NCBI GenBank assembly: GCA_030267965.1 | Contig: BRYA01000598.1 | Span: forward strand, 3,854 to 56,898 | Source of the DNA: Triparma columacea | Taxonomy: Eukaryota; Sar; Bolidophyceae; Parmales; Triparmaceae | Direction: 5' to 3' | DNA length: 53,045 nt | Shown here: piece by piece, positions 52,359-53,045 of the stretch | Numbering within the stretch: position 1 is the first letter of the stretch | Layout: the number at the start of each line of letters is the position of its first letter | The notes under the pieces: model-generated | Database searches by the model: none | Told to the model about the DNA's origin: nothing | The model's input: the letters and a program-made list of their open reading frames with translations, nothing else | Translations under genes and position numbers: made by a program

Positions 52359-52857
52359 CTAATAGGGCAGCAACATTTGTAGGAGAAATTGATCTGATTT
52401 TGTATAATTGTGCTTATTAAGTGGTTAGGTGTATGTTGAGTAGTGTGGGACTGTTATAATGGTTTGTGAGTATTGTAGAAATAAAGTAAATTTGTATGGA
52501 GTTTTGAAGAATTGTGGAAGTATTATAGTGGTTTGTGAGTATAGTGGAAGTGAAGTGGATGTGTATGGGGATAAATTAGGAGGGTGAGTGTGTTAGAGGA
52601 TTTGAGGGGAGGGAGTAGGGGAGAGAAGGGTATAAGGTAGAGTGGTGTGTGTGTGTGTGAGAGAGGGTGTGCGAGTTTGTGGGTGTGTTAGTGAAGTTGA
52701 GAGGAGAGGGAAGAGATGTGTATAAGGTATAATGGTGTAGGGTTGGGAATGTATAAGAGTGTGAGTGAAGTGTAGTGAAATTTAATGAAGTGTAGTGAAG
52801 GGTGAAGTGTAGTGTAGTGAAATGTAGTGAAGTGTAGTGTAGTGTAGTGTAGTGTAG
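52359..52857. repeat. Subtelomeric low-complexity sequence
   Basis: GT/AG-rich on +. A ~69-base unit recurs imperfectly (GGTTTGTGAGTAT at 52461 and 52530). Then come a (GT)n and GAGAGA stretch (52645-52665) and a five-base GTGTA/GTGAA-type array at ~52765-52857. No gene. Confidence 0.75.
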
Positions 52858-52975
52858 GTAAGGAGAAGTACGGAGAAGTACGGAGAAGTAAGGAGAAGTA
52901 AGGAGAAGTAAGGAGAAGTAAGGAGAAGTAAGGAGAAGTAAGGAGAAGTGAGGAGAAGTGAGGAGAAGTGAGGAG
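52858..52975 (+). repeat. Telomere-adjacent 10-bp satellite (AAGGAGAAGT)n
   Basis: About twelve head-to-tail copies. Variants are clustered: two ACGGAGAAGT copies at the left, a run of AAGGAGAAGT, then GAGGAGAAGT copies next to the telomere. It abuts the TTAGGG array with no spacer. Confidence 0.9.
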
Positions 52976-53045
52976 TTAGGGTTAGGGTTAGGGTTAGGGT
53001 TAGGGTTAGGGTTAGGGTTAGGGTTAGGGTTAGGGTTAGGGTTAG
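52976..53045 (+). repeat. Telomere, (TTAGGG)n
   Basis: Uninterrupted TTAGGG units (about 11.7) to the last base of the window. The G-rich strand points outward, as at a chromosome's right end. Confidence 0.98.

Noticed and set aside
1..53045. tRNA, rRNA, CRISPR, riboswitch, insertion sequence
   Set aside because: I looked on both strands and saw no cloverleaf, rRNA core, spaced-repeat array or transposase.

Overview
This is the end of a nuclear chromosome from a compact, intron-bearing eukaryotic alga. The last 70 bases are a TTAGGG array with the G-rich strand running out at the right edge, so that edge is a real telomere. Introns are GT-AG, mostly 70-300 bp, and exon phases match wherever I joined them. 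Three products (a cL38/PSRP6-like ribosomal protein, ClpS and an S1-domain protein) begin with a short hydrophobic signal followed by an AF or SAF-type motif. That is the bipartite plastid targeting signal of algae with red-derived complex plastids, so I infer an ochrophyte or close relative, possibly a bolidophyte or pelagophyte. The species is inference.

Layout. 1-1828 (-): 5' part of a multi-START-domain protein, interrupted by one in-frame TGA. 3138-6202 (-): seven-exon protein with cyclic-nucleotide-binding domains (CNBDs) and a C-terminal RGS domain. 6758-7238 (+): plastid ribosomal protein. 7385-9706 (-): EHD/dynamin-like GTPase, divergent from plastid ClpS (9822-10546, +). 10629-13443 (-): TPR plus CNBD protein, divergent from an alanine aminotransferase carrying an N-terminal EF-hand (13669-16128, +). 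16302-17522 (-): prenyltransferase-alpha-repeat protein. 17709-18632 (+): COPI-associated-type membrane protein. 19321-20535 (+): BspA-like leucine-rich repeat protein. 20718-22532 (-): secreted beta-helix (GH55-like) protein. 23037-25903: two glycosyltransferases with foreign-looking codon use and a ~220 bp direct repeat. 26122-28983 (+): CIAO1 and NAD(P)HX dehydratase. 29202-42941: an unrecognised gene, Sec22, MANF-like, NDUFA12, a secreted Cys protein, Pus7, plastid S1 protein, Afg2-like AAA ATPase and a small acidic protein. 43082-53045: subtelomere with an XKR-like membrane protein, an AT-rich block with gene fragments, a ~1985-residue START/XKR-like protein, low-complexity repeats and the telomere.

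Most of the middle is single-copy housekeeping in divergent or convergent pairs, often with less than 300 bp between genes. The ends differ. Three genes of one lipid-related family (START-like lipid-binding modules and/or XK-related-like multi-spanning modules) sit at the left edge and in the last 10 kb. The terminal gene has at least two clear START-like domains, a probable third, and two XKR-like modules that are recent internal duplicates. A lipid-transfer plus scramblase-like protein family is my best candidate for an undescribed system here. Other unusual architectures are CNBD-RGS, TPR-CNBD, EF-hand-aminotransferase and a Cys-rich plastid S1 protein.
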